Shown here piece by piece: positions 18,258-27,257 of a DNA stretch of 64,000 nucleotides. The DNA comes from Peribacillus simplex. Its GTDB lineage: Bacteria; Bacillota; Bacilli; Bacillales; DSM-1321. The first letter of the stretch is position 1. Every line of letters begins with the position of its first letter. Under the pieces are notes generated by a model that saw only the letters and a list, made by a program, of their open reading frames with translations, was not told where the DNA came from and made no database searches. The position numbers and the translations under genes were made by a program. The DNA lies in assembly GCF_030123325.1 (NCBI RefSeq), contig NZ_CP126106.1, forward strand, positions 1,950,001 through 2,014,000, written 5' to 3'.

Positions 18258-19499
18258 ATGAAAATCGATATTGACCGTTTATTGTCGGACATCAAGGAGT
18301 ATGCTGAATACGGAAAAAATGATCAAGGAGGGGTGACAAGGCCCAGTTTTTCACAAGCCGATCATGAAGTGCGTGCACGGTTTATAAAGGAATTAGAGGA
18401 CATGGATTTAAAGGTCACTATTGACGGGGCCGCCAATATTTGGGGTAGGCACAAGGGGAGTGGAAAAAAACAAGGCAGTATTGTCATTGGATCACACCTT
18501 GATTCCGTTCCGAATGGAGGTAAGTATGATGGCCCGTTAGGTGTTCTTATGGCGAAAGAAATTATTAAAACATTAATTGAAAATAACGTGATTCTTGACC
18601 ATGACTTGGAAATCGTTTCATTTACGGCAGAAGAATCGAATGATTTTAACTTATCAACGTTCGGAAGCCGTTCTTTCGTCGGCCGATTGAAAATCGAGAT
18701 GCTGAAAGATGTCTTTGATTCAACAGGTGCCCGGCTTAGTGAAGAACTGATTAAAGCTGGGGGAGGCCTTGATAAATTCCCAATGATGAAGGAAATGGGA
18801 AAGAACAAAAAGGGTTTTATTGAACTGCACATTGAGCAGGGACAGCGGTTGGAAAGTAAAAATATATCCATGGCGGTCATCAACAGAGTTGTCGGAACTT
18901 ATCGAAGTAAAGTAAGGGTTATCGGGCAGTCTAACCACTCCGGTACGACAATGATGGAACATCGGAAGGATGCATTGACTGCTGTAGCTGAAATGATCCT
19001 TGAAGTGGAACGTCAATGCCAAGAAAGTAGCAGCAGTGTAGTTGGAACAGTCGGTAAATTGAATGTTTTACCGAATGCAGCAAATATTATTCCAGGACAA
19101 GTTGATTTTATCTATGAAGTCAGAGGAGAAACAGAAGAGGGAATTCAACATAAGGTCAACTTAATACAGAGCGCTTGGGAAGAAATCGCCAGGAAAAGAA
19201 AGGTGGACATTCAGCACCGAGTTTTTCTTGATCAAAAACCAGTTGTTTTGGATGAGGATATTGTTCATATATTACAAAGCACAGCTCATGAGATGGAAGA
19301 ACCTTTTATGACGTTCTCCAGTATGGCGATACATGATGCAGCTCATATGGCAATGATTACAAAATCAGCCATGGTCTTCGTGAAAAGCGTTGATGGGAAG
19401 AGTCATTGTCCGGAAGAATACAGTCTGCCTAAGGATATTGAAAAAGCCGGTAACTTAATTTTGCAGGGAATTATGAACATTGATCGGGAATTGACGTAA
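18258..19499 (+). CDS. M20 family Zn-dependent amidohydrolase (N-carbamoyl amino acid hydrolase / allantoate amidohydrolase type)
   Basis: The family hydrolyses N-carbamoyl or ureido groups, as in L-carbamoylase and AllC. The protein is 413 aa. Metal-site motifs in order: GSHLDSVPNGGKYDGPLGV, FTAEESNDF, HIEQGQRLE and the C-terminal HDAAHMA. The dimerisation domain around VIGQSNHSGTTMMEHRKDA is present. ATG 18258 follows GGGAGAAGGGTGG. It is the last gene of the monooxygenase operon. The substrate is unknown; a ureido or carbamoyl acid released from a ring-opened heterocycle would fit. Confidence 0.88.
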   Translation: MKIDIDRLLSDIKEYAEYGKNDQGGVTRPSFSQADHEVRARFIKELEDMDLKVTIDGAANIWGRHKGSGKKQGSIVIGSHLDSVPNGGKYDGPLGVLMAKEIIKTLIENNVILDHDLEIVSFTAEESNDFNLSTFGSRSFVGRLKIEMLKDVFDSTGARLSEELIKAGGGLDKFPMMKEMGKNKKGFIELHIEQGQRLESKNISMAVINRVVGTYRSKVRVIGQSNHSGTTMMEHRKDALTAVAEMILEVERQCQESSSSVVGTVGKLNVLPNAANIIPGQVDFIYEVRGETEEGIQHKVNLIQSAWEEIARKRKVDIQHRVFLDQKPVVLDEDIVHILQSTAHEMEEPFMTFSSMAIHDAAHMAMITKSAMVFVKSVDGKSHCPEEYSLPKDIEKAGNLILQGIMNIDRELT

Positions 19500-19781
19500 A
19501 ATTCCTCGGTTTATGAGTTCAAGTTTTTAAATAGTATAGTCAGCTTTACATGATGGCTCCGAATTTTCATGAAGGATATTTGCATTTTCAAACAAATAAG
19601 CTCCTTGCTGTTTTTTTCTATTAGAAATATTGCTCCGTTCGTTACTTTTTACAAAAAATGATAGAGTAATACCCTCTATTAATAAATAAGTATGGCTTTA
19701 GAGATTAAATAGAGTTAAATTCTATTATGGTAGCTTTTTAATTACATGATGCCAATTTAAAAAAGTCAGGGGGATTGATTA

Positions 19782-19839
19782 ATGGCATTTGTAACTGACA
19801 AACGCTCATTTTAACCGTTTGAGATTGTAAGCGCTATCA
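19782..19839 (+). promoter_or_regulatory. cre-type CcpA site and short leader ORF before the antiporter
   Basis: TGTAAGCGCTATCA (19826-19839) matches every position of the cre consensus TGWAARCGYTWNCW, 68 bp before the GTG of the antiporter gene. Just upstream, CAGGGGG followed by ATG 19782 opens a 10-codon ORF ending at 19814. The remaining 19500-19907 gap is AT-rich, with no other gene seen. Glucose repression of the transporter is inferred. Confidence 0.6.
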
Positions 19840-19907
19840 AATTTTTAAAAAATTCTTAGATAGTAATCGAAACTTGAAGTTAAAAAGTAAACGGGGAGTG
19901 AGAATGA

Positions 19908-21368
19908 GTGAAACAGGAAAACAATGTGAATGTGGTGAAAACCCCTTCTAAATGGCTTGCTTTAATACCAATCGTGTTTATGGCATGTGCACTGGCAATT
20001 GGAATTGGTGTTTATGGTGCTGATACACATGTACCCCTTTTAATAAGTACGGTCGTTGCAGTGATCGTCGCTTTGAAGCTTGGTCATAATTGGCATTCAA
20101 TTGAAGAACATTTAGTAAAAACAATTAGTGTATCAATTAAAGCCTTACTGATACTAGTGATAATCGGGGCCTTCATTGGAGCTTGGATGGCATCTGGAAT
20201 TGTGCCATCGATGGTTTATTATGGATTAGGGGTCGTATCTCCAACGTATTTTCTTGTTACAGCCTGCATCATTTCTGTTCTTGTCAGCATCGCTGGAAAT
20301 GCCTGGTTTGCTGCTGGTACGATTGGAGTAGCGTTAATGGGAATTGGGCATGGCTTGGGTGTTCCATTACCGATGGTTGCTGGTGCAGTCGTATCGGGTG
20401 TTTATTTCGGTGATAAGATGAGCCCTTTATCGGATGTGACGAACTTCACCTCGGCGGTTGTGGGTGTAGACCTTTTTGAACATATTAGGAACCTAATGAA
20501 CACTACATTCCCCACACTCATTATTTCGCTAATGCTGTATGCATTTCTCGGGTTTAAATTTCGTGGAGAAGGTGCAGATTTGTCACAGGCTGAAAAGATT
20601 CAAGGAATTCTTTCAGATCAATTCGTTATCTCGCCGTTTTTATTAATTCCGTTACTATTTATTGCGCTAATTTTCATTTTGAAGATACCGGCCATTCCTG
20701 GCTTGACTGTCGGGGTCCTTATTGGTGGGGCTTGTTCCCTATTTGTCCAAAAGACTTCGTTAGGTAATATGATTAACATCATGAATAATGGTTATACTGC
20801 CAAAACGGGTTACAAAGTTACGGATGAATTGTTAAACCAAGGTGGGATTCAAGATATGATGTATACGGTTTCTTTAATCCTTATCGCTCTATCATTCGGC
20901 GCTATTCTCGAAAAAGCGAAAATATTGGAAACTCTTCTTGGTTCGCTGCTTCGGAAAGTAAAACGGACAGGCAGCTTAATTACAGCGACTGCTGGTACGT
21001 GTATCGCTTCAAACATCGTAGGATGTGACCAATTCATGTCCGTTATTATCCCTGGACGCATGTATTTGAATGAATATAAAAAACGGGGGCTGCATCCGAA
21101 ATTGCTCGGACGTACATTGGAAGATTGCGGGACAGTGACAGCAAGTCTTATTCCATGGACTACTTGTGGTATTTTTATGTTTTCTGTTCTAGGTGTTTCT
21201 CCGATTGAATATGCGCCGTATGCATTCTTTTGCTATATCAGTACTTTTGTAGCTATCGCTTTTGGATATTTAAATATAAAAATCAACCGTTTAGAAGTAG
21301 AAGAACTAGCTGGAATAAGAAGTGATAATAAAGATAAAGATCTCGAATCTTCTTTTCCAATGGAATAA
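19908..21368 (+). CDS. NhaC-type Na+/H+ antiporter family protein
   Basis: An integral membrane carrier of 486 aa with about 11-12 hydrophobic segments. Family signatures include GAFIGAWMASGIVPSMVYYG, SVLVSIAGNAWFAAGTIG and GDKMSPLSDVTNF. Start GTG 19908 is 9 nt after GGGGAG; an overlapping ATG at 19904 leads only to a 15-codon frame. Some NhaC relatives exchange organic acids or amines for protons or sodium. Placement between the amidohydrolase and the aminotransferase suggests a role in substrate uptake or efflux rather than general pH control. That role is inferred. Confidence 0.85.
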   Translation: MKQENNVNVVKTPSKWLALIPIVFMACALAIGIGVYGADTHVPLLISTVVAVIVALKLGHNWHSIEEHLVKTISVSIKALLILVIIGAFIGAWMASGIVPSMVYYGLGVVSPTYFLVTACIISVLVSIAGNAWFAAGTIGVALMGIGHGLGVPLPMVAGAVVSGVYFGDKMSPLSDVTNFTSAVVGVDLFEHIRNLMNTTFPTLIISLMLYAFLGFKFRGEGADLSQAEKIQGILSDQFVISPFLLIPLLFIALIFILKIPAIPGLTVGVLIGGACSLFVQKTSLGNMINIMNNGYTAKTGYKVTDELLNQGGIQDMMYTVSLILIALSFGAILEKAKILETLLGSLLRKVKRTGSLITATAGTCIASNIVGCDQFMSVIIPGRMYLNEYKKRGLHPKLLGRTLEDCGTVTASLIPWTTCGIFMFSVLGVSPIEYAPYAFFCYISTFVAIAFGYLNIKINRLEVEELAGIRSDNKDKDLESSFPME

Positions 21369-21405
21369 AAATCATATAAAACAACCGGGTTAATTATTCA
21401 GATTA

Positions 21406-21460
21406 TTGACAATAGTCTAATTATAATATATATTTTTATTTAAGGAATAATTCCTTATTT
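21406..21460 (+). promoter_or_regulatory. Sigma-A promoter plus inverted-repeat operator, aminotransferase/dhaS
   Basis: TTGACA (21406-21411), 17 nt and TATATT (21429-21434) are followed at once by TTTAAGGAATAATTCCTTA, an inverted repeat within 21438-21460. The sequence TTTATTTAAGGAA is shared exactly with the site at 14224, and both sites also carry ATAATTCCTTA and an ATTGAGAA/TTCTCAAT element. A common regulator is likely. Confidence 0.7.
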
Positions 21461-21547
21461 GTTCTCAATATAAATTTTACTAGGTTAATAGCAAAAGTGT
21501 TTCATTTTAGGGATTTTAAATAGTTATTACATTGGGAGGTATGGAAC

Positions 21548-22927
21548 ATGGTAATTTCTAAAACCGAGTCGAGAATCGAAAAATTAATTGAATCAGACAA
21601 AAAACATTATCTTCATCCAACGACTGTACCTAAATTGTTTATTGAAAATGGCCCAAAAATAATTTTTCAAGAAGGAAATGGGATCCGTGTAACAGACATT
21701 AAAGGTGATACATATATTGATGGCGCTTCCATGCTTTGGAATGTGAATTTAGGACATGGAAACAAGGAACTTGCGCAGGCTTCATATGATCAGATGTCTA
21801 CTCTTGCTTACAGTTCTTCATTCTATGGCTACTCAAATGAAAAAGCTGTTCGCTTGGCCGAAAAAGTAGTTTCCGTTGCACCTGGTGATTTAAGTGCTAT
21901 CTTTTTCACATCCGGTGGGTCGGAATCAAACGATACGGCTTTTAAACTAGCACGTTTTTATTGGAATTTAAAAGGTCGTCCAACAAAGAAAAAAATCTTA
22001 TCGATAAGCCGTAGCTACCATGGTGCAACGGTTTCTGCTGGAACAGCAACTGGCATAGATGCTTTCCATAGTTTTGCAGGTTCAAGAGATGCCGATATGG
22101 TGAGGGCAAAATCACATTTGACTAATTGTGAGCTTGGCGATAAGAATGATCCGAACTATGAAGGATGCATTCGTGATGTCATCGAAAAAGAAGGAGCGGA
22201 AACCATCGCTGCCCTAATCCTTGAACCAATTCAAGGTGCAGGAGGAGTTCACGTTTCTCCTGATGGTTATTTAAAAGCAGTTAAAGCCCTGTGTGAAGAA
22301 AATGATATCCTGATGATTTCTGACGAAGTCATTTGTGGATTTGGCCGTACCGGAAAAATGTTCGGTGTCGATAACTGGGACGTTGTGCCTGATATCATGA
22401 GTGTAGCAAAAGGGATTACGAGCGGTTATGCCCAGCTTGGGGGCGTTTTGGTTAATAAAGAAATCAGAGATACTATCGTTCAATATGATCAAATTTTAGG
22501 TCATGGATTTACTTATAGCGGACATCCAACAGCTTGTGCCGTTGGATTGAAAACGATTGAAATTCTCGAACGCGACAACATTCTTGATAACGTTAACAAA
22601 ATGGAGAAAGAGCTGAAGAAAGGGTTTGACTACTTAACGGATAAACACCGGTATTTCACGAAATCAAGAGCGGTCGGCTTGCTTGCCGGATTTGAGCTTC
22701 AGCAGGACCGTGACTTGGATGTACCATTTGCAGAATCAGTCAAACCAGCTTCGTTTGTCGTTAATCAGTGCTTCAAACACAAATTGATTTTAAGAGCTGC
22801 AGACTTTGAAAAGGGCAAGGATATTGTTGCCATTGCTCCGCCGCTTATCATTAATAAACAAGAAATATCGGAAATGATCAATATTATCGATACAGCAGTG
22901 ACTGAATTTAATAAAACCATTAATTAA
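21548..22927 (+). CDS. Class III PLP-dependent aminotransferase (omega-amino acid/amine:pyruvate type)
   Basis: It transfers an amino group from an amine or omega-amino acid to a keto acid. It is 459 aa. Motifs: IDGASMLWNVNLGHGN, FFTSGGSESNDTAFKLARFY, SYHGATVSAGTATG, EPIQGAGGVHV and DEVICGFGRTGKMFG. The Schiff-base Lys288 lies in SVAKGITSGYAQLGG. GGGAGG lies before ATG 21548. The following gene is an aldehyde dehydrogenase, so the pair would turn an amine or amino acid into an aldehyde and then an acid. Substrate class (beta-alanine, taurine-like or aromatic amine) cannot be settled from sequence alone. Confidence 0.92.
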   Translation: MVISKTESRIEKLIESDKKHYLHPTTVPKLFIENGPKIIFQEGNGIRVTDIKGDTYIDGASMLWNVNLGHGNKELAQASYDQMSTLAYSSSFYGYSNEKAVRLAEKVVSVAPGDLSAIFFTSGGSESNDTAFKLARFYWNLKGRPTKKKILSISRSYHGATVSAGTATGIDAFHSFAGSRDADMVRAKSHLTNCELGDKNDPNYEGCIRDVIEKEGAETIAALILEPIQGAGGVHVSPDGYLKAVKALCEENDILMISDEVICGFGRTGKMFGVDNWDVVPDIMSVAKGITSGYAQLGGVLVNKEIRDTIVQYDQILGHGFTYSGHPTACAVGLKTIEILERDNILDNVNKMEKELKKGFDYLTDKHRYFTKSRAVGLLAGFELQQDRDLDVPFAESVKPASFVVNQCFKHKLILRAADFEKGKDIVAIAPPLIINKQEISEMINIIDTAVTEFNKTIN

Positions 22928-22944
22928 ATGATTGGATTCATACA

Positions 22945-22990
22945 ACATGCTAGAGAGCTAGAAGGCTTAGCCGCTCGATCTCTGGCATGT
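22945..22990 (+). promoter_or_regulatory. Structured hairpin before dhaS
   Basis: ACATGC..AGAGA at 22945 pairs with TCTCT..GCATGT ending at 22990, with a smaller GCTA/TAGC stem inside. It sits about 10 nt before the CTGGAGGAA ribosome binding site in the 89-bp gap after the aminotransferase. There is no T-run, so it is not a plain terminator. A message-stability or translational control element is possible. Confidence 0.45.
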
Positions 22991-23016
22991 TTATTTTTAG
23001 ACTGGAGGAACCAAGA

Positions 23017-24498
23017 ATGGCGAACCAAACACTTGAAATCAGCAATAAGGTGAGTGAGTTTTTAAAAGGTAAGAAAAAGTTGTACATCGATGGAAAATTT
23101 GTGGAATCGTGTTCTTCAAAAACATTTGAAACAATTAATCCAGTTACTGAAGAAATATTGGCGACAGTCTATGAAGCGGGAGAAAAAGATATAGATTTGG
23201 CAGTTAAGGCAGCAAGGAAAGCATTTGATGAGGGGCCATGGTCAAAGATGAGTGCCGCTGAAAGAGCAAAGTTCATCTTGAAATTAGCTGACCTTATTGA
23301 AAAACATCAAGAAGAGCTGGCACAATTAGATACTTTGGACAATGGAAAGCCAATAAATGAAACACGGTCCGTCGATGTACCAGGTACGGTTGAAACGTTC
23401 CGGTATTTTGCTGGTTGGGCGACAAAGAATATGGGGCAAACAATTCCTGTTTCCGGTCCATTCTTAAACTATACTCGTCACGAACCAGTCGGAGTAGTAG
23501 GACAAATTATACCTTGGAACTACCCTATTAATATGGTTTCATGGAAAGTGGCTCCGGCTTTAGCTGCAGGCTGTACGGTTGTTTTGAAGCCCGCTGAACA
23601 AACTCCGTTATCGGCACTTTATTTTGCAGAACTTGTTGAAAAAGCAGGATTTCCTGCAGGAGTTGTTAACATTGTTCCTGGATTCGGTGCGAAAGCCGGT
23701 CATGCAATAGTGGATCACCCAGATGTAAATAAAGTTTCGTTTACTGGCTCGACGCCTATCGGGAAGCAAATAATGAAACAAGCCGCAGATTCAATGAAAC
23801 GGTTGACGCTGGAGCTTGGGGGAAAGTCCCCTAATATCATACTCCCTGATGCTGACCTTTCAAAAGCGATTCCCGGAGTGTTCAACGGCATTATGTTCAA
23901 CCAAGGAGAAGTTTGCAGTGCGGGGTCGAGAGTATACGTTCAGAAGGATCAATTCGATGAAGTCGTTTCCGGTATGGTTTCCCTAGCTGAAAACGTTAAG
24001 CTTGGAAATGGATTGGATACAGATACGACCATGGGGCCTCTTGTTTCAAAAAAACAGCAAGACCGCGTGTTTGAATTTATTAACATTGGTAAAGAAGAAG
24101 GAGCAAAAGCAGTAACAGGCGGAAGAAAATCGGATAAAGGTTTCTTTGTCGAGCCGACTATTTTTATTGATGTAGAAGAATATATGACGATTGCAAAAGA
24201 GGAAATCTTCGGACCAGTCGTCGTTGTCATGCCTTACGATACGGTGGAAGAAGTCATTGAACGCGCAAACAACTCTCCTTACGGTTTAGGTGCGGGTATC
24301 TGGACAGAGAACGTGAAAATGGCACATAAAGTTGCTAATCAATTAAAATCAGGAAATATTTGGATTAACTGCTATGATGTAATAGACCCTGCCTCTCCTT
24401 TCGGGGGATATAAACAGTCGGGATTTGGTAGAGATTTAAGTGCCTATGCTTTAGAAAGTTATACCGAGGTGAAGAGTGTTTGGGTAAATTTGGAATGA
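23017..24498 (+). CDS. dhaS: DhaS-like NAD-dependent aldehyde dehydrogenase
   Basis: It oxidises aldehydes to carboxylic acids. It is 493 aa from ATG 23017, placed by CTGGAGGAA. It is strongly like B. subtilis DhaS, including FLKGKKKLYIDGKFV near the start and SYTEVKSVWVNLE at the end. Catalytic Glu266 is in LELGGKSPN and Cys300 in FNQGEVCSAGSR; the cofactor motif FTGSTPIGK is present. It is the partner of the upstream aminotransferase, and the shared operator links it to the monooxygenase operon. An aromatic or betaine-type aldehyde are both possible substrates. Confidence 0.92.
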   Translation: MANQTLEISNKVSEFLKGKKKLYIDGKFVESCSSKTFETINPVTEEILATVYEAGEKDIDLAVKAARKAFDEGPWSKMSAAERAKFILKLADLIEKHQEELAQLDTLDNGKPINETRSVDVPGTVETFRYFAGWATKNMGQTIPVSGPFLNYTRHEPVGVVGQIIPWNYPINMVSWKVAPALAAGCTVVLKPAEQTPLSALYFAELVEKAGFPAGVVNIVPGFGAKAGHAIVDHPDVNKVSFTGSTPIGKQIMKQAADSMKRLTLELGGKSPNIILPDADLSKAIPGVFNGIMFNQGEVCSAGSRVYVQKDQFDEVVSGMVSLAENVKLGNGLDTDTTMGPLVSKKQQDRVFEFINIGKEEGAKAVTGGRKSDKGFFVEPTIFIDVEEYMTIAKEEIFGPVVVVMPYDTVEEVIERANNSPYGLGAGIWTENVKMAHKVANQLKSGNIWINCYDVIDPASPFGGYKQSGFGRDLSAYALESYTEVKSVWVNLE

Positions 24499-24677
24499 AT
24501 ATAGTTTGTGGTGAAATCACTATCAAACCGTATTTAAATATAGCTATTGATAAGAATAAAGATATAAAAGAAAACCAGTTTACAAATTTGTTTTTTGCTT
24601 AGGGATCTATATTTACAGTCATCGGTTTTTTAAAGGAAAAATCGCTTATTGCGAAGACCTATTATGACAACAAAGGC

Positions 24678-24713
24678 GCCGGAGCTTGTGGGATTCTGGC
24701 TCCGGCTTTATTT
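24678..24713. terminator. Convergent terminator between dhaS and hmgA
   Basis: GCCGGAGC (24678-24685) and GCTCCGGC (24699-24706) form a strong stem followed by TTTATTT. It lies between two convergent genes and probably stops the plus-strand dhaS transcript. The 24499-24677 stretch holds nothing else I can support. Confidence 0.7.
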
Positions 24714-24753
24714 CATGAATGATATAGTGATGAACTGATCGAAAACACAGTTA

Positions 24754-25911
24754 TTATTTTGGCAGCCAGCTGCTCATATACTCATCATCTTCTATAGCGT
24801 GTGCTTCTTTTACGATATACAGCGGACGGAATGTATCGACCATGATTGCTAATTCACGCGTTTCTTTTTTACCGATACTTGCTTCAATTTTACCTGGATG
24901 CGGACCATGAGGTAAGCCGCTTGGATGAAGGGTAATCGATCCGGTTTCGATGCCGCGGCGGCTCATGAAGTCTCCATCCACATAATATAGTACTTCATCA
25001 CTTTCCACATTGCTGTGGACATAAGGAGCAGGGATGGCTTCTGGGTGATAGTCATACATACGTGGTACAAATGAACATACAACATAATTATGTGCTTCAA
25101 ACGTCTGATGAACTGGCGGTGGCTGATGAACACGTCCGGTTATTGGTTCAAAATCATAAATGCTGAACGCATAAGGGAAGAGGTAACCATCCCATCCAAC
25201 CGCATCAAGCGGATGAAAATCATACGTATAGGATGTGATCATGCCTTGTGCACGCACTCTGATTTCATATTCTCCTTTTTCATCTTTAGGCTCCAATTTT
25301 TCTGGTGTCCGGAAATCACGCTCACAATATGGTGAGTGCTCAAGAAGTTGGCCAAACTCATTACGATAGCGTTTTGGTGGTACAATTGATGAATTCGATT
25401 CAAGGATGAAAAAGCGAGCTTCTTCTGATTCCAGGGCTACGCGATACGTGGTGCCAATCGGAATGATGAGATAGTCACCTGGCCAAAAGCTTAGTTCACC
25501 GAAAATACTTTCGATTTTGCCTCTTCCTTCATGGACAAACAACATTTCATCACCCTCACCGTTTCGATAAAAGTAATCCATTTGCTGGTTAGGGCGAGCA
25601 ACGCCAAGTGCAACGTCATCGTTTGCCATGAAAATTTTGCGAGCTTCAAGAAAATCGCCGCCAACTTCCGTATTCCATGTCCGGAAATGACGATGTTTTA
25701 ATGCATCTTTTTCTTCATATTCATAACGAACATCACGAATTTTTTGTGCTTTTTTTACTTGTGTTGGTTGATTGATATGATAAATGAGTGACTGAATACT
25801 CGAGAAACCTTTCGTACCCATCAATTGCTCATAATATAGGCTTCCGTCCTCCTGGCGAAACTGAGTATGACGTTTATGGGGAATGCTACCCATTTTAACA
25901 TAATGTGTCAT
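24754..25911 (-). CDS. hmgA: Homogentisate 1,2-dioxygenase
   Basis: It opens the homogentisate ring to maleylacetoacetate using Fe(II). It is 385 aa from ATG 25911, placed by GGAAGGAG 8 nt upstream; a frame-extending ATG at 25929 lies before that site. Cupin-type features include FVHEGRGKIESIFGELSFWPGD, and the C-terminal metal-site region LHPSGLPHGPHPGKIEASIG. It is shorter than the ~430-440 aa proteobacterial enzyme, as usual for the Gram-positive type. It is the last gene of the minus-strand tyrosine operon after fah. Confidence 0.9.
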   Translation of the reverse strand: MTHYVKMGSIPHKRHTQFRQEDGSLYYEQLMGTKGFSSIQSLIYHINQPTQVKKAQKIRDVRYEYEEKDALKHRHFRTWNTEVGGDFLEARKIFMANDDVALGVARPNQQMDYFYRNGEGDEMLFVHEGRGKIESIFGELSFWPGDYLIIPIGTTYRVALESEEARFFILESNSSIVPPKRYRNEFGQLLEHSPYCERDFRTPEKLEPKDEKGEYEIRVRAQGMITSYTYDFHPLDAVGWDGYLFPYAFSIYDFEPITGRVHQPPPVHQTFEAHNYVVCSFVPRMYDYHPEAIPAPYVHSNVESDEVLYYVDGDFMSRRGIETGSITLHPSGLPHGPHPGKIEASIGKKETRELAIMVDTFRPLYIVKEAHAIEDDEYMSSWLPK

Positions 25912-25961
25912 TGCCAAAACTCCTTCCATGTAACTATCTTTTTCATTTAGTAGATTAGTTG

Positions 25962-27257
25962 CTACATCTTCACTTTTTGGGTACCCAAAATCTTTGCCTC
26001 CGAAAGGGCTGGCAAAACTTGACCGCTTACTTCACCAAATCCAATTCGATACCCATCTCCTTGACACCACCCACTGATAGTCAACTTGTCCCCATCCTCA
26101 ATCCAGCTTCGTTCGCCCCCGCCCTTAAGTTGAAGCGGTTCTGTGCCGCGCCATGAAAGTTCAAGGAGGCTGCCTCGTTCTTCACGGCTTGGACCGCTGA
26201 TAGTCCCAGATCCATGCATGTCACCAGGACGGATATTACAGCCTGTAATGGTGTGGTGAGCGACTTGCTGAGCGATTGACCAATACATATAGCTAAAGTT
26301 GGTATTCGTAATTCTGGTTGCTTGTTCTGTATTTTCTGGTGTCAAATGAACTTCAAGTTTAATATTAAATGCCCCATCCTTTGTTTGCTTCAAGTAGGGA
26401 AACGGCTCTGGATCTTGTTGTGGTCCACCAGTACGAAAAGGTTCCAGTGCTTCTAGCGGCACAACCCATGGCGAAATGGATGTGGCAAAGCTTTTAGAAA
26501 GAAAGGGGCCAAGAGGCTGGTACTCCCATGCTTGGATATCACGTGCACTCCAGTCATTTACGAGAACGAGCCCGAAAACATGATCTTCTGCCTGATTAAC
26601 TGGAATTGGTTCTCCAAGAGGGTTGCCAGGTCCAATAAACCAGCCCATTTCAAGTTCGAAATCAAGCTGTATAGATGGACCAAATACTGGATAATCTGCA
26701 CCCGTTGGTTTGCGTTGTCCCGAAGGGCGACGCACATGGGTACCACTTGGTACGATGGAACTGGCACGTCCATGGTAACCAATCGGCAAGTGTGTCCAGT
26801 TTGACATGAGGGCATTGTCTTTCCCTCTGAAAATTGTACCCACATTGGTCGCATGCTCTCTTGAGGCATAGAAATCTGTATAGTCTCCAATATCTGCAGG
26901 AAGAAGCATCTCTACATCTGTCAATGGGTGAAACGCTTTCAAACGAAGCTCTTCATTATCTCGTAAATCAGGCGTTTTCGAATCCAAAAGGTATTGAAGT
27001 TTGTTACGTACAGCAGTCCAGACCGGACGGCCAAGTGACATAAATTGATTAAGAGAGGAAGAGGAAAAAACTTTTTTTTCTTCTGCACCGGTCCCACTTA
27101 GCAATCCAACTTCATCGATTACAGATAAATCAAGAACATAATCACCGATGGCTGTACCGGCACGGGGGCTTTGCCCTTTTTTTTGGAAAATGCCGTATGG
27201 CAAGTTTTGAATTGGAAAATGTGATTCTGGTGTTGTCTCAATAAAGGAATGTTTCAT
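25962..27257 (-). CDS. fahA: Fumarylacetoacetase
   Basis: It hydrolyses fumarylacetoacetate to fumarate and acetoacetate, the last step of tyrosine breakdown. It is 431 aa. The start reads SHFPIQNLPYGIFQ. Catalytic-site motifs are DYTDFYASREHATNVG, LPIGYHGRASSIVPSGT, QLDFELEMGWFIGPGN, LVNDWSARDIQAWEYQPLGP, and DMHGSGTISGP at the C-terminal end. GGGGAGG lies before the ATG, which overlaps the upstream stop by 4 nt (ATGA), so it is translationally coupled to the 313-aa gene. Confidence 0.95.
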   Translation of the reverse strand: MKHSFIETTPESHFPIQNLPYGIFQKKGQSPRAGTAIGDYVLDLSVIDEVGLLSGTGAEEKKVFSSSSLNQFMSLGRPVWTAVRNKLQYLLDSKTPDLRDNEELRLKAFHPLTDVEMLLPADIGDYTDFYASREHATNVGTIFRGKDNALMSNWTHLPIGYHGRASSIVPSGTHVRRPSGQRKPTGADYPVFGPSIQLDFELEMGWFIGPGNPLGEPIPVNQAEDHVFGLVLVNDWSARDIQAWEYQPLGPFLSKSFATSISPWVVPLEALEPFRTGGPQQDPEPFPYLKQTKDGAFNIKLEVHLTPENTEQATRITNTNFSYMYWSIAQQVAHHTITGCNIRPGDMHGSGTISGPSREERGSLLELSWRGTEPLQLKGGGERSWIEDGDKLTISGWCQGDGYRIGFGEVSGQVLPALSEAKILGTQKVKM

